Part shown: one piece after another, positions 1-8,612 of the stretch
Position numbering within the stretch: position 1 is the stretch's first letter
Layout of the letters: each line of letters starts with the position of its first letter
Origin: Pseudoflavonifractor sp. Marseille-P3106
GTDB taxonomy: Bacteria; Bacillota; Clostridia; Oscillospirales; Oscillospiraceae
NCBI GenBank assembly: GCA_900169975.1
Contig: LT827121.1
Span: forward strand, 149,428 to 213,427
Direction: 5' to 3'
Length of the DNA stretch: 64,000 nt
Made by a program: the position numbers and the translations under genes
Notes under the pieces: generated by a model
Database searches by the model: none
Seen by the model: the letters and a program-made list of their open reading frames with translations, nothing else
Told to the model about the DNA's origin: nothing

Positions 1-536
1 GCCAGGGCCAGGCCGATGATGAGCTTGAACAGGGCCTCAATGACCTGAGAGACGGCGGTGGGCTTCATGTCGAAGTGGCCCTGGAAGTAGCCCCGGATGG
101 AGGACATGACGCACACGCACAGCACCGACGGGGCCAGCGCCATCACGCAGTAGACCGCCTTGGGGTTGCTGATGACCAGCTGGGCCATGGGCGCGGCCAG
201 CACCGTCATGCAGAAAAAACTGATGAGGCCCAGAGTCAGGAAGGTGAAGAAGGCCACACGGAAGGTCTTATCCACCTGATTGCGGCGGCCCAGGGCATTG
301 GCCTCCGAGATGGTTTTGGACAGGGCCACCGGGAGACCGGCGGTGGAGATGGTGAGGAAAAAGTTATAGATGTTGTAGGCGCTGTTGTAGTCGCCCATGA
401 CCTCGTCGGGGAGGATGTTGCCCAGGGGAATGCGGTAGACGGCCCCGATGAGTTTGACCAGAATGGCGCTGGCGGCCAGAATGGCCGCCCCGCCGAAGAA
501 AGTGCTCTTTTTCTGTGATTCTGACAAGTGAGACAC
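1..536 (-). CDS. SpoVB/MurJ-like polysaccharide flippase, 3-prime end outside window
   Basis: Only the first ~178 codons are present; the frame stays open to base 1. The protein starts with a polar stretch (SESQKKSTFF) followed by alternating hydrophobic segments with short loops such as YRIPLGNILPDE and STAGLPVALSKTISEAN, which are typical of the oligosaccharide flippase / SpoVB branch of the MATE superfamily. By family it would be a 12-14 helix inner-membrane flippase for lipid-linked cell-wall or spore-cortex precursors. The start is uncertain: GTG at 536 lies only 2 nt from GGAAAGG, while TTG at 527 gives a better spacing. It follows the deaminase gene by about 15 bp and may share its transcript. 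Specific substrate is unknown. Confidence 0.7.
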   Translation of the reverse strand, partial: MSHLSESQKKSTFFGGAAILAASAILVKLIGAVYRIPLGNILPDEVMGDYNSAYNIYNFFLTISTAGLPVALSKTISEANALGRRNQVDKTFRVAFFTFLTLGLISFFCMTVLAAPMAQLVISNPKAVYCVMALAPSVLCVCVMSSIRGYFQGHFDMKPTAVSQVIEALFKLIIGLAL

Positions 537-550
537 AGCCTTTCCGGGGA

Positions 551-1852
551 TCAGTTCCGCCCAAAGAGGACGGGGACCGCGTAGTCCAGGACTTCACGAC
601 GGACCTTCTCCGCATCGATGGTGCGGAACTCCCCGTTTTCATATATGACCTTGCCCCGGCACATATTCAGGATGACGTTGCCGCCGTGGGCGGCGTAGGC
701 CAGGTTGTTGGCCGCGTCGTGGCAGGGGGTCAGATTGGGGGCTTCGGCGTCGAGCAGGATGAGATCGGCGTCCCGGCCGGCTTCGATGACGCCGGTGTTC
801 CGGCCCAGGGCCCGGGCGCCGTTCACCGTGGCCATCTCCAGCGCGTCCCAGGCATTCAGGGCCAGCGGGTCGCACCGCACGCCGTTTTGGAGGATGGCGG
901 CGATCTTCAGATCGGCGAAGAGGTCGGTGGCGTTGTTGGAGGAGACGCCGTCAGTGCCCAGAGCCACGTTGACCCCGGCCTTGCGAAGATCGGGGATGGG
1001 AGCCACGCCGGAGCCCAGCTTCAGGTTGGACACCGGGTTGTGGACAGCGGAGATCCCTTTCTCGGCCATGACGGCCCAGTCCTCAGGCTCGGTCCAAACG
1101 CAGTGGGCGGCGATGGCGCGCACATCGAACACGCCGTATTTCGCCAAAGTCTGAATGGGGGTGTTCCCCCAGCGGGCCCTGCACTCCTCGTGTTCCCGCT
1201 TTGTCTCGGAGATATGCACATGCATCCCAAGCCCCCGGGATTTGGCGAAGTCCGCCGTCCACTCCCACAGACCGGGCTTGGAGGTGTATTCCGCGTGGAG
1301 GGAGGCGTCGATTTGAATGCGGCCGTGGTCGTGACCGTGCCACCGGTCGGCCAGTTCGGTCTCATTGGCGCAGTCGACGCAGACGGCGGGGGAGAAGTCC
1401 TCCCCGAAGAAAACGCCGCCGCAGGAGAGGTTGGCCGAAATGCCGGCGTCGGCCGCCGCCTGCGCGATCACGCCGGTGCGCATGTACATGTCGGCGATGC
1501 AGGTGGTGCCCGAGGCGATCATCTCCATAAGTCCCAGGGAGGTGCAGGCGGCAACGGCCCGGTCGTCCCATCGGGATTCCACGGGGAAGATAAAGTCGTT
1601 CAACCAGTCCTGAAGGTTGTGACCGTCGCCGTAGCCCCGCATGGCGGTCATAGGGACGTGGGTGTGGGCGTTGACGAGGCCGGGCATGAGAATGCCGCCC
1701 CTGCCGTCGATCTCCCGATCGAAGGAGCCCGCCGGCCGGGTGACGCCCACCGAGTCGATGGTTCGGCCCTCCACCGCCACATAGGCGCCTTCCAAAACAG
1801 TGTGGGCGGGGTCCATCAAAACGGCGGTGACGTTTTTGAACAGAATTGCCAT
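551..1852 (-). CDS. mtaD: Amidohydrolase, MtaD-like 5-methylthioadenosine/S-adenosylhomocysteine deaminase
   Basis: This is a 433-residue cytosolic metal-dependent deaminase of the amidohydrolase superfamily. Visible metal ligands are the HTH pair His63/His65, the HVHISE motif at 211-216, His250 in IAAHCVW, and Asp301 in LGTDGVSSNN. The N-terminal ~58 residues form the usual composite beta domain that is completed at the C-terminus. MtaD-type enzymes deaminate adenosine-type nucleosides (MTA, SAH, adenosine) to inosine derivatives, which fits the purine nucleoside phosphorylase gene nearby on the same strand. Length matches the family. Substrate preference (MTA/SAH versus guanine or other AtzA/SsnA-type substrates) cannot be decided from sequence alone. 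Confidence 0.75.
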   Translation of the reverse strand: MAILFKNVTAVLMDPAHTVLEGAYVAVEGRTIDSVGVTRPAGSFDREIDGRGGILMPGLVNAHTHVPMTAMRGYGDGHNLQDWLNDFIFPVESRWDDRAVAACTSLGLMEMIASGTTCIADMYMRTGVIAQAAADAGISANLSCGGVFFGEDFSPAVCVDCANETELADRWHGHDHGRIQIDASLHAEYTSKPGLWEWTADFAKSRGLGMHVHISETKREHEECRARWGNTPIQTLAKYGVFDVRAIAAHCVWTEPEDWAVMAEKGISAVHNPVSNLKLGSGVAPIPDLRKAGVNVALGTDGVSSNNATDLFADLKIAAILQNGVRCDPLALNAWDALEMATVNGARALGRNTGVIEAGRDADLILLDAEAPNLTPCHDAANNLAYAAHGGNVILNMCRGKVIYENGEFRTIDAEKVRREVLDYAVPVLFGRN

Positions 1853-1865
1853 AGCATTGTTCCTT

Positions 1866-2105
1866 TCAGCGGTTCAGTCCCGCCGGGATGCGGCGGGCCG
1901 GTTCCAGATCCTTTCGCCGAACATAGATGCGGTATTCATAGGCGATGGGAGTCACATTTCCCACTGCGGTGCTTTTTCGTCCGCCGCAGTGAGAAACCTT
2001 GACTGTGCAGTCGATCCCAACCCCGGCCAGAGCATCCCGGATTTCGGCCTGTCGTCTGAGATCCCGGGTAAGAATCAGCTCCCCGCGGTTTAAAACAGGA
2101 ATCAT
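1866..2105 (-). CDS. Small conserved-looking protein of unknown function
   Basis: A 79-residue soluble protein without signal peptide or membrane segment. The pattern of alternating beta and helical stretches (ELILTRDLRRQAEIRDAL, then GIDCTVKV and YEYRIYVRRKDLE) looks like a compact alpha/beta fold reminiscent of small DUF2007-type signal-transducing proteins, but I cannot name the family with confidence. AAAGGACGG lies about 10 nt before the ATG. It sits 13 bp upstream of the deaminase gene on the same strand, so co-transcription is likely. Confidence 0.5.
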   Translation of the reverse strand: MIPVLNRGELILTRDLRRQAEIRDALAGVGIDCTVKVSHCGGRKSTAVGNVTPIAYEYRIYVRRKDLEPARRIPAGLNR

Positions 2106-2248
2106 GCTCCAGCCGTCCTTTCCATGCAGAGGCTTCTTTTACTGGTGCAATAGAGCGGTTCTCCCAAAGCAATCTCTCTATAAAAGCTTTTTTGTCTTGA
2201 GAAAGAATGGGATGGGTCTGGTCCGGAGTTTTTATAAAAGCTCTTTTT

Positions 2249-2277
2249 GCCTCCTTTTTCTCTCAAGAAAAAGGAGG
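2249..2277 (-). repeat. Hairpin with AAGAAAAAGGAGG arm downstream of the PNP gene
   Basis: The stem CCTCCTTTTTCT / AGAAAAAGGAGG around a TGAG loop lies directly after the PNP stop codon. The same strand has no clean U-run, so it is a poor intrinsic terminator; it may protect the mRNA 3-prime end. A related sequence (TTTCAAGAAAAAGGAAGTCA) lies next to the smpB stop near 16829-16850, suggesting a dispersed element. Confidence 0.45.
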
Positions 2278-3102
2278 TCACATTTTGGAGAGGCAGGTGA
2301 GGACCAGCCGGGAGAAGGTGTCCTTGGCGGCCTCGGCGGCAGCGTTGACTTCCTCCCCGCTGAGGGGCTGATCCAGGATGCCGGCGGCCATATTGGTCAG
2401 CAGAGTGAAGCCCAGCAGCTTCATCCCGGCGTGGACAGCCGCGGTGGCCTCGGGGGCGGTGGACATGCCGCAGGCGTCGCCGCCCAGGACCCGGACGGCC
2501 CGGACCTCGGCGGGCGTCTCGAACTGGGGGCCGGGGAAGTAGCAGTAGACGCCCTCTCTCAGGGTGAGGCCCAGCTCCTTGGCGCTCTGGCGGGCGATGT
2601 CCTGAAGGGCGGGGGTGTACATGTGGGACATGTCGGGGAAGCGGGTGCCGAACTCGGGGATGTTTTCGCCCCGGAGAGGGGACTCCATAAAGAACTTGAT
2701 CTGGTCGGTGATGAGCATGACCTCGCCGGCGTGCCAGGCGGTGTTGACGCACCCGGCGGCGTTGGTGACTACCAGTGTGGAGCAGCCCAGCAGCCGCAGC
2801 ACCCGGGCACCGTAGGACACATCCTCGTAGGAGTAGCCCTCATAGTGGTGCATCCGGCCCTGCATGACGGCCACCTTCTGTCCGGCCAGAGTGCCGAATA
2901 CCAGCTGGCCCTTGTGGCCGGGGGCGGTGGAGACCTTGAAGTGGGGGATCTCTCCGTAGGGGACGGCGATGGGGTTTTCCACCACGTCGCCCAGGAAGCC
3001 CAGGCCGGAGCCCAGGATCATGGCCACGTCAGGGGTGAAATCACCGATCCGGGTGCGGATATAGTCGGCGCTCTCTTTGTAGGATGCAAAGGGATAGCTC
3101 AT
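2278..3102 (-). CDS. punA: Purine-nucleoside phosphorylase (trimeric type)
   Basis: At 274 residues it has the length of trimeric class-II PNPs that cleave inosine and guanosine with phosphate to the free base and (deoxy)ribose-1-phosphate. Phosphate-binding ILGSGLGFLGD at ~29-39, GRMHHYEGY around 82-90 and VTNAAGCVN around 112-120 are the expected signatures. GAAAGGAAGG lies 8-10 nt before the ATG. With the MtaD-like deaminase downstream on the same strand it forms a purine-salvage group: deamination of adenine nucleosides followed by phosphorolysis. A perfect hairpin (CCTCC...GGAGG) overlaps the stop codon. Confidence 0.9.
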   Translation of the reverse strand: MSYPFASYKESADYIRTRIGDFTPDVAMILGSGLGFLGDVVENPIAVPYGEIPHFKVSTAPGHKGQLVFGTLAGQKVAVMQGRMHHYEGYSYEDVSYGARVLRLLGCSTLVVTNAAGCVNTAWHAGEVMLITDQIKFFMESPLRGENIPEFGTRFPDMSHMYTPALQDIARQSAKELGLTLREGVYCYFPGPQFETPAEVRAVRVLGGDACGMSTAPEATAAVHAGMKLLGFTLLTNMAAGILDQPLSGEEVNAAAEAAKDTFSRLVLTCLSKM

Positions 3103-3211
3103 AAAGAATCCTTCCTTTCGGGTGTAGATGGTAAGTTTCGGTCAATCAAGGTATTTTACACCGTTTTGCCGGAAAAAGCAATCACTGTGTAGAAAGCGGC
3201 CGCACACCGCG

Positions 3212-3250
3212 GAAAAGGCGGAGGAGCGCCCAGATGGGCGCTCCTCCGTT
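3212..3250 (-). terminator. Rho-independent terminator of the opp/ppi operon
   Basis: Reading leftwards, CGGAGGAGCGCCC - ATCT - GGGCGCTCCTCCG forms a perfect 13-bp stem followed by CCTTTTCC, a few bases past the cyclophilin stop codon. Confidence 0.8.
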
Positions 3251-3255
3251 TCGGT

Positions 3256-3741
3256 TTATTCCGTGATCTCCACGCGGGTGATGACAGGCATGTTGAGCGG
3301 CTTGTTCCAGGTCTCCGGCCCAGAGGTGGCCACCCCGGCGATGGCGTCCAGCACGTCGAACCCGGCGGTCATCTGACCGAAGGCGGCGTATCGGCCGTCC
3401 AGCTTGTGGGCGTCCCGATGGACCACGAAAAACTGGGTCCCGGCGGTGTCGAAGCCGTCGTCCCTGGCCATGGACAGCGCGCCCCGGATGTGGGGCAGGG
3501 GATTGTCCACGCCGTTTTCCCGGAATTCCCCCTTGAGGTGGAAGCCGCTGTCTGTCATGATGTCATCGTCGGGCGAGCCGGACTGGATGACGTAATCCTT
3601 GACGATACGGCACCAGCCCAGGCCGTCAAAGAACCCGCTGCGGGCTACCCGGACAAAGCTCTCCACCGTGAGGGGGGCATACTGGGGATAGAGGGTGAAC
3701 ACCATCTCCCCAAAGTCCCCGGTGACAATGCGGCATTCCAT
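3256..3741 (-). CDS. Cyclophilin-type peptidyl-prolyl cis-trans isomerase
   Basis: This 161-residue protein is a single cyclophilin domain without signal peptide: FFDGLGWCRIVKDYVIQSG corresponds to the active-site FxRVxxxFxxQxG block, AGTQFFVV to the SQFF motif, and LDGRYAAFGQMTAG to the C-terminal signature. The usual FHR arginine context is altered to WCRI, but the Arg is kept. Its ATG overlaps the oppA stop by one base (TAATG), so it is translationally coupled to the peptide transporter and ends the operon. A cytosolic folding role is inferred; a specific link to the transporter is not known. Confidence 0.88.
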   Translation of the reverse strand: MECRIVTGDFGEMVFTLYPQYAPLTVESFVRVARSGFFDGLGWCRIVKDYVIQSGSPDDDIMTDSGFHLKGEFRENGVDNPLPHIRGALSMARDDGFDTAGTQFFVVHRDAHKLDGRYAAFGQMTAGFDVLDAIAGVATSGPETWNKPLNMPVITRVEITE

Positions 3742-5402
3742 TACTTGCTGACCTTGGCGTCCTTGAAGTAGAGGTTTCCGGAGGCGGTCATGTAGTAGCC
3801 GGAGACGTAGTCCTTCATCAGGAAGTCGTTGGTCTTGTAGTAGAGGGGCAGGCAGCAGTACTCTTTGGACGCCAGAGCATCGGCCTGGAGGGTGAGCTCG
3901 GCGGCGGCATCGGGGTCTGTGGTGGTCATGACCTTATCCACCAGCTTGTCGTAGTCGGGGTTGGAGTAGAAGGCGGTGTTGGTGGAGTCGCCGGTCTTGA
4001 AGAGCGGCAGGAAGCTCATGGGGTTGAGGTAGTCGGCGCTCCAGCCCATGGCGCCCACCTCGTAGTTGCCGGACTGGACGGACTCATAGTAAATGGCCCA
4101 GTCGTTGGAGGAGATCTCCACGTCGATGCCCAGGTTGTTCTTGAGCATCTCAGCCATGGCCTCCACGACCTTTTTCACGGTGTCGTCGGAGTAGTAGGAC
4201 AGGCGCAGCGTGGGGAAGCCCTCGCCGCCGGGGTACCCGGCGTCGGCCAGGGCCTTCTGGGCGGCCTCCACATTGGCGGTGGCGGACAGGTCAAAGGTCT
4301 CCCGCCCCTTGGTGATGTCCATGCCGCCCACGCTGTAACCGGGGGCCAGGAAGCTGTATGCGGGGGTGGCATTGAGCTGGACCACGTTGTCGATGAGGGC
4401 CTGGCGGTCGATGGCCAGGTTCAGGGCTTTGCGGACCAGAACGTTGTCATAGGGGGCTTTGGCGCAGTTGATGTTGTAGTAGACGGTGCCGTAGTTGGGC
4501 ACGGTCTGGATCCCGGCGCCGGCGGCCTTCAGCCGGGCATAATCGGCGGTGGGGATGGAGCGGATGCCGTCCACCTCGCCGGACTCATAGGCGGTGAGGG
4601 CGGTGGCGGAGTCCAGAATAAAGCGGAAGGTGAGTTTCTCCAGAGAGACGTTGGCGGCGTCCCAGTAGTTCTCGTTTTTTTCCAGTACGTAGCCCTCGCC
4701 CATCTTCAGCTGGGTCATCTTGAAGGGGCCGTTGCAGATGTAGGTGTCGGCAGCGGCGGTCCAGCGGTCGCCGTTGGCCTCGATGGTGGCCTTCTGCACC
4801 GGGTCGTAGCACCACATGCTCACCAGGTCGATGAAGAAGGAGGTGGGCTGGATGAGGGTGATCTCCAGGGTCTGGGCGTCCACGGCTTTGACGCCCAGCT
4901 CATCGGCGGTGGCGGTGCCGTCATAGAACTCCTGGGCGTTCTTGACATAGCCGGTGACCATGCTCACATACTGGGCGGTGGTGGCGGGAGTGAGCACCCG
5001 CTGGAGGGAGTAAACAAAGTCCTCGGCGGTGAGATCGCTGCCGTCGCTCCACTTCAGGCCGTCCCGGAGATGGAAGGTGTAGACCAGACCGTCGTCACTG
5101 ATGTCCCAGGTCTCGGCGGCGCCGCCCACGATGGAGCCGGTGGCGTCATAGGTCACCAGGCCCTCGAAGCAGTTGGCCAGGATGCACTGGGCAAAGGAGT
5201 TGTTGGTAACGGTGGGGTCGATGCCGTCGGGCTCGTTGCTGAGCACGAAGGTCAGCTCCTGAGCGCCGGTGGCCTCGACGGAGGGGGCGGCGCTGGGGGC
5301 GGCGGAGGACACGTCGCCGATGTTGCCGGGATCCTTGCCGCCGCAGGCGGTGAGACCCAGGCAGAGAGCGCAGGCCAGGGCAAGAGAGACGAGCTTTTTC
5401 AT
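3741..5402 (-). CDS. oppA: Oligopeptide ABC transporter substrate-binding lipoprotein
   Basis: A family-5 extracellular solute-binding protein of 553 residues. The chosen start gives a lipoprotein signal peptide (MKKLVSLALACALCLGLTAC) with lipobox LTAC, preceded by GAAAGGAAGGATCTGAA. A Gly/Ala/Ser-rich linker follows, then the peptide-binding domain with characteristic phrases ETWDISDDGLVYTFHLRDG and WSDGSDLTAEDFVYSLQR. It binds oligopeptides (or other small ligands of this family) outside the membrane and delivers them to OppBC. Location as fifth gene of oppBCDFA matches this role. An upstream in-frame ATG would add 21 residues before the signal peptide and is rejected. Confidence 0.9.
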   Translation of the reverse strand: MKKLVSLALACALCLGLTACGGKDPGNIGDVSSAAPSAAPSVEATGAQELTFVLSNEPDGIDPTVTNNSFAQCILANCFEGLVTYDATGSIVGGAAETWDISDDGLVYTFHLRDGLKWSDGSDLTAEDFVYSLQRVLTPATTAQYVSMVTGYVKNAQEFYDGTATADELGVKAVDAQTLEITLIQPTSFFIDLVSMWCYDPVQKATIEANGDRWTAAADTYICNGPFKMTQLKMGEGYVLEKNENYWDAANVSLEKLTFRFILDSATALTAYESGEVDGIRSIPTADYARLKAAGAGIQTVPNYGTVYYNINCAKAPYDNVLVRKALNLAIDRQALIDNVVQLNATPAYSFLAPGYSVGGMDITKGRETFDLSATANVEAAQKALADAGYPGGEGFPTLRLSYYSDDTVKKVVEAMAEMLKNNLGIDVEISSNDWAIYYESVQSGNYEVGAMGWSADYLNPMSFLPLFKTGDSTNTAFYSNPDYDKLVDKVMTTTDPDAAAELTLQADALASKEYCCLPLYYKTNDFLMKDYVSGYYMTASGNLYFKDAKVSK

Positions 5403-5468
5403 TTCAGATCCTTCCTTTCGAAGTTCAGTTCTATTGACAGACGGGACACAGTTCCGCCGGATCAACCG

Positions 5469-6425
5469 TCAGTACAGGTGGCAGGCGGTCTGGTGGCCGG
5501 GAGAGACCTCCTTCATGCATGGGGCCTCCTGGGAACAGACTTCCTTTGCAAAGGGGCAGCGGGTGTGGAACCGGCATCCGGAGGGCGGGTTCACAGGGCT
5601 GGGCAGGTCGCCCTCGATGCCGCTTTGCTCCTTCTCCCGGGCCAGCTTGGGATTTGCCACGGGGATGGAGGAGAGGAGCCCCTGGGTGTATGGGTGGAGG
5701 GGGTGGGCGTAGATCTCCTCGGCGGCGCACAGCTCCACCAGCTGGCCCAGATACATCACACCCACCAGGTCGGAGACGTAGCGAACCATGGACAGATCGT
5801 GGGCGATGAACAGATAGGCCAGGCCCTGCTCCTGCTGATAGTCCCGCAGCAGATTCACCACCTGGGCCTGAATGGACACGTCCAGCGCGGAGATGGGCTC
5901 GTCGCAGATGACCAGCTCGGGCCGGAGCACCAGGGCCCGGGCGATGCCCACCCGCTGGCGCTGGCCGCCGGAGAACTCATGGGCGTACCGTCCGGCGTGC
6001 TCCCGGGTCAGCCCCACCCGCTCCAGCATGGGATAGACATAGTCGTTGGCCTCCTCCCTGCTCTTCACCACATGGTGGGCCAGCAGGGGCTCGGCAATGA
6101 TGTCCCGCACCGTCATCCGGGCGTTGAGGGAGGCGTAGGGGTCCTGAAAGATCATCTGCATCTTCTTCCGGCGGGGCTGGAGCTCCTTCTGAGACATGTG
6201 GGTAATCTCCTCGCCGTCCAGGACGATCCTGCCGCCGGTGGGGTCGTAGACCCGGATGATGGACCGGGCGCAGCTGGATTTGCCGCAGCCCGACTCTCCC
6301 ACCAGACCCAAAGTCTGGCCCCGCTGAATGGAGAAGGTCACGCCGTCCACGGCGTGGACCACATCCCGGCGGTTGACCGGAAAGTGCTGGGTGAGGTCTG
6401 TGACCTCCAGAATGGGGCCGCTCAT
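5469..6425 (-). CDS. oppF: Oligopeptide ABC transporter ATP-binding protein OppF
   Basis: A 318-residue ABC ATPase with Walker A GESGCGKSS, signature SGGQRQRVGIARAL, Walker B VICDEPISALDVS, and the oligopeptide-transporter C-terminal region with the Cys-rich GCRFHTRCPFAKEVC. It hydrolyses ATP at the cytoplasmic face together with OppD. The true start ATG at 6425 overlaps the oppD stop (ATGA), giving translational coupling; a much longer in-frame reading upstream runs antiparallel to oppD coding sense and has no family similarity, so it was discarded. Confidence 0.92.
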   Translation of the reverse strand: MSGPILEVTDLTQHFPVNRRDVVHAVDGVTFSIQRGQTLGLVGESGCGKSSCARSIIRVYDPTGGRIVLDGEEITHMSQKELQPRRKKMQMIFQDPYASLNARMTVRDIIAEPLLAHHVVKSREEANDYVYPMLERVGLTREHAGRYAHEFSGGQRQRVGIARALVLRPELVICDEPISALDVSIQAQVVNLLRDYQQEQGLAYLFIAHDLSMVRYVSDLVGVMYLGQLVELCAAEEIYAHPLHPYTQGLLSSIPVANPKLAREKEQSGIEGDLPSPVNPPSGCRFHTRCPFAKEVCSQEAPCMKEVSPGHQTACHLY

Positions 6426-7441
6426 CGCGCCTCCTCCTCTCGGAAGGGATTGCCCTCGGCGGGGGCGTCCGGCTGGAGGAGCCAGCACATAGAACGGTGG
6501 CCCTCCCCCACGGCGGCGTAGGGAGGCAGCTCCCGGGCGCAGATCTGCCGGGCGTAGGGGCACCGGGGAGCAAAGGGACAGCCCGCCGGTGGATTGGTCA
6601 TGTCGGGAGGGGAGCCGGGGATGGAGTCCAGCCGGGCCCCCTTGTCCTGATTCAGGGCGGGAATGGAGCGCAGCAGCCCCAACGTGTAGGGATGGCGGGG
6701 GCGCTCGAAGAGATCGTCGATGGGGGACTCTTCCATGATGAGCCCGCCGTACATCACCAGCACCCGCTGGCACAGCTCGGCCACCACGCCCAGATCGTGG
6801 GTGATGAAGATGATGGCGGTGTTCCACTCCCGCTGGAGGGCGCGCAGCTGCTTGAGGATCTGATCCTGGATGGTCACATCCAGGGCGGTGGTGGGCTCGT
6901 CTGCGATGAGCAGGTCGGGCCGGTTGGCCAGGGCCATGGCGATCATCACCCGCTGGCGCATGCCGCCGGAAAACTGGTGGGGATACTGGGCAAAGCGCTT
7001 TTCCGGCTCGGGGATGCGCACGTCCTGAAAAAGGGCCAGCGCCCGTTTGCGCAGCTCCTCCCCGGACAGCTCCCTGTGGTGGATCTTGATCATTTCCTCC
7101 ACCTGATTCCCCACGGGGATGAGGGGGTTGAGGGAGGACATGGGGTCTTGAAAGATCATGGCGATCTTCTGGCCGCGGATATCCCGCAGCTGCTTTTTGG
7201 GCAGCCGGGACAGATCCCGCCCCTCAAAGAGAATGGAACTTTCTGGATCAATGCGGGCGGTGTCCGGCAGAAGGCGGAGGATGGACATGGAGGTGACGCT
7301 CTTGCCCGAGCCCGATTCCCCCACGATGCCCACGATCTCCCCCTTGTTCAGAGAGAAGCTCACTCCCCGGACGGCCTGGACCTTGCCGGAGCTGGTGAGG
7401 AAGGCGGTTTTTAAGTTGTCGACTGTCAGGATGGGTTCCAT
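6422..7441 (-). CDS. oppD: Oligopeptide ABC transporter ATP-binding protein OppD
   Basis: A 339-residue ABC ATPase: Walker [10 protein letters not shown], signature [14 protein letters not shown], Walker [14 protein letters not shown], switch His in FITHDLGVV, and the C-terminal oligopeptide-binding Cys cluster [15 protein letters not shown]. Start ATG at 7441 is preferred over GTG at 7453 because GAGGTG lies 4-5 nt upstream. It pairs with OppF to power the OppBC permease. Gene order and 4-base overlap with oppF mark a single operon. Confidence 0.92.
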   Translation of the reverse strand: MEPILTVDNLKTAFLTSSGKVQAVRGVSFSLNKGEIVGIVGESGSGKSVTSMSILRLLPDTARIDPESSILFEGRDLSRLPKKQLRDIRGQKIAMIFQDPMSSLNPLIPVGNQVEEMIKIHHRELSGEELRKRALALFQDVRIPEPEKRFAQYPHQFSGGMRQRVMIAMALANRPDLLIADEPTTALDVTIQDQILKQLRALQREWNTAIIFITHDLGVVAELCQRVLVMYGGLIMEESPIDDLFERPRHPYTLGLLRSIPALNQDKGARLDSIPGSPPDMTNPPAGCPFAPRCPYARQICARELPPYAAVGEGHRSMCWLLQPDAPAEGNPFREEEAR

Positions 7442-7449
7442 GACGCACC

Positions 7450-8598
7450 TCACTTTTTCAGCTTGGGATCCAGGGCGTCCCGCAGGCCGTCGCCCACGAA
7501 ATTGAAGGCAAACATGATCAGGCAGATGACCAGCGCCGGAATGAAAAGCTCATAGGGGCTGGTGCGCAGATTGGCGTTGGCGTCGTTGCACATGGTGCCC
7601 AGACTGGCCAGGGGGGGCTGCAGCCCGATGCCCAGATAGCCCAGGAAGGCCTCCATGAAGATGGCGGAGGGGATGAGCATGGTCACCGTCACCAGGATGG
7701 CTCCCATGGCGTTGGGGATGAGGTGCTGGGCCAGAATGGTCTTGGTGGAGGAGCCGATGGTCCGGGCTGCCAGCACGAACTCCTGCTGCTTGAGCCCCAG
7801 CACCTGACCGCGCACCACCCGGGCCATATCCACCCAGTAGACCGTGCCCAGGGCGATGATGATGCTGTGGAGCCCGGGGCCCAGGACCACCATGATGAGA
7901 ATGACATAGAGGGTGAGGGGTATGGTGCTGATGATGTCCACAATGCGCATCATCACCGCGTCGGCCGCCCCGCCCAGATAGCCGGAGAGGCCGCCGTAGA
8001 GGATCCCGATGACCAGATTCACCAGCACGGCCACGAAGGCCACGGCCAGAGAAACCCGGGTGCCGTACATCAGCCGGGCCAGGATGTCCCGCCCCAGGGC
8101 GTCGGTGCCCAAAAGGTTGGTGCGGTTCCACACATGGCCGGAGGAGTAGATGTTGCCGCTTTGCTCGTCGCACACCACATAGGAGCCGCCGCCGTAGTAG
8201 AGGGCCAGCTCGGTGCCGTCGCAGTCGAAGACGGACATGGATTTGCCGCTCTCCTCCCGGAGGAAGGGGAGGGGCTCTCCCAGAGTGTTGTCGCTGTTGA
8301 CCCGCAGCAGCTTGAGCGCCTGGGTGATGTAGACCCGCTGGCCGTTGGGGATCTCGTAGACCTTCATCAGCGGCGGGATGTTGACCCCCCTCAGGTTTTG
8401 GTCGGCGTAGGAGTAGGGGGTGAACAGGGGACCCAGCAGGGAGAAGAGGAGCAGAAGCAGGATCATGACAAGCCCGGCGATGGCGGTGGGCTTGTGGCGG
8501 AAGCGGAACCAGACATCACCAGCAAAAGTGCGGTTTTTGCGCCAGATCTTCTCCCGGTCTTCGCTGGACTGTTCCAGCGGCGCCCATTTGTCTTCCAT
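7450..8598 (-). CDS. oppC: Oligopeptide ABC transporter permease OppC
   Basis: Binding-protein-dependent permease of ~382 residues. An N-terminal OppC_N segment with one helix (AIAGLVMILLLLLFSLLGPL) precedes a ~110-residue extracytoplasmic stretch and then the core permease domain, whose EAA loop lies near GSSTKTILAQHLIPNAMG. The periplasmic insertion (GQRVYITQALKLLRVN ... GGGSYVVCDE) is longer than in E. coli OppC. ATG 8598 has AAGGGGGT 7-8 nt upstream; ATG 8616 (overlapping the oppB stop) would add six residues and cannot be excluded. Confidence 0.9.
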   Translation of the reverse strand: MEDKWAPLEQSSEDREKIWRKNRTFAGDVWFRFRHKPTAIAGLVMILLLLLFSLLGPLFTPYSYADQNLRGVNIPPLMKVYEIPNGQRVYITQALKLLRVNSDNTLGEPLPFLREESGKSMSVFDCDGTELALYYGGGSYVVCDEQSGNIYSSGHVWNRTNLLGTDALGRDILARLMYGTRVSLAVAFVAVLVNLVIGILYGGLSGYLGGAADAVMMRIVDIISTIPLTLYVILIMVVLGPGLHSIIIALGTVYWVDMARVVRGQVLGLKQQEFVLAARTIGSSTKTILAQHLIPNAMGAILVTVTMLIPSAIFMEAFLGYLGIGLQPPLASLGTMCNDANANLRTSPYELFIPALVICLIMFAFNFVGDGLRDALDPKLKK

Positions 8599-8612
8599 GG
8601 ATAGGACCCCCT

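Noticed and set aside
5070..6521. Long plus-strand open frame across the opp region
   Set aside because: It is antisense to oppA/oppF, is rich in G, A, V and H typical of complementary-frame translation of GC-rich genes, and has no ribosome binding site or family motif.
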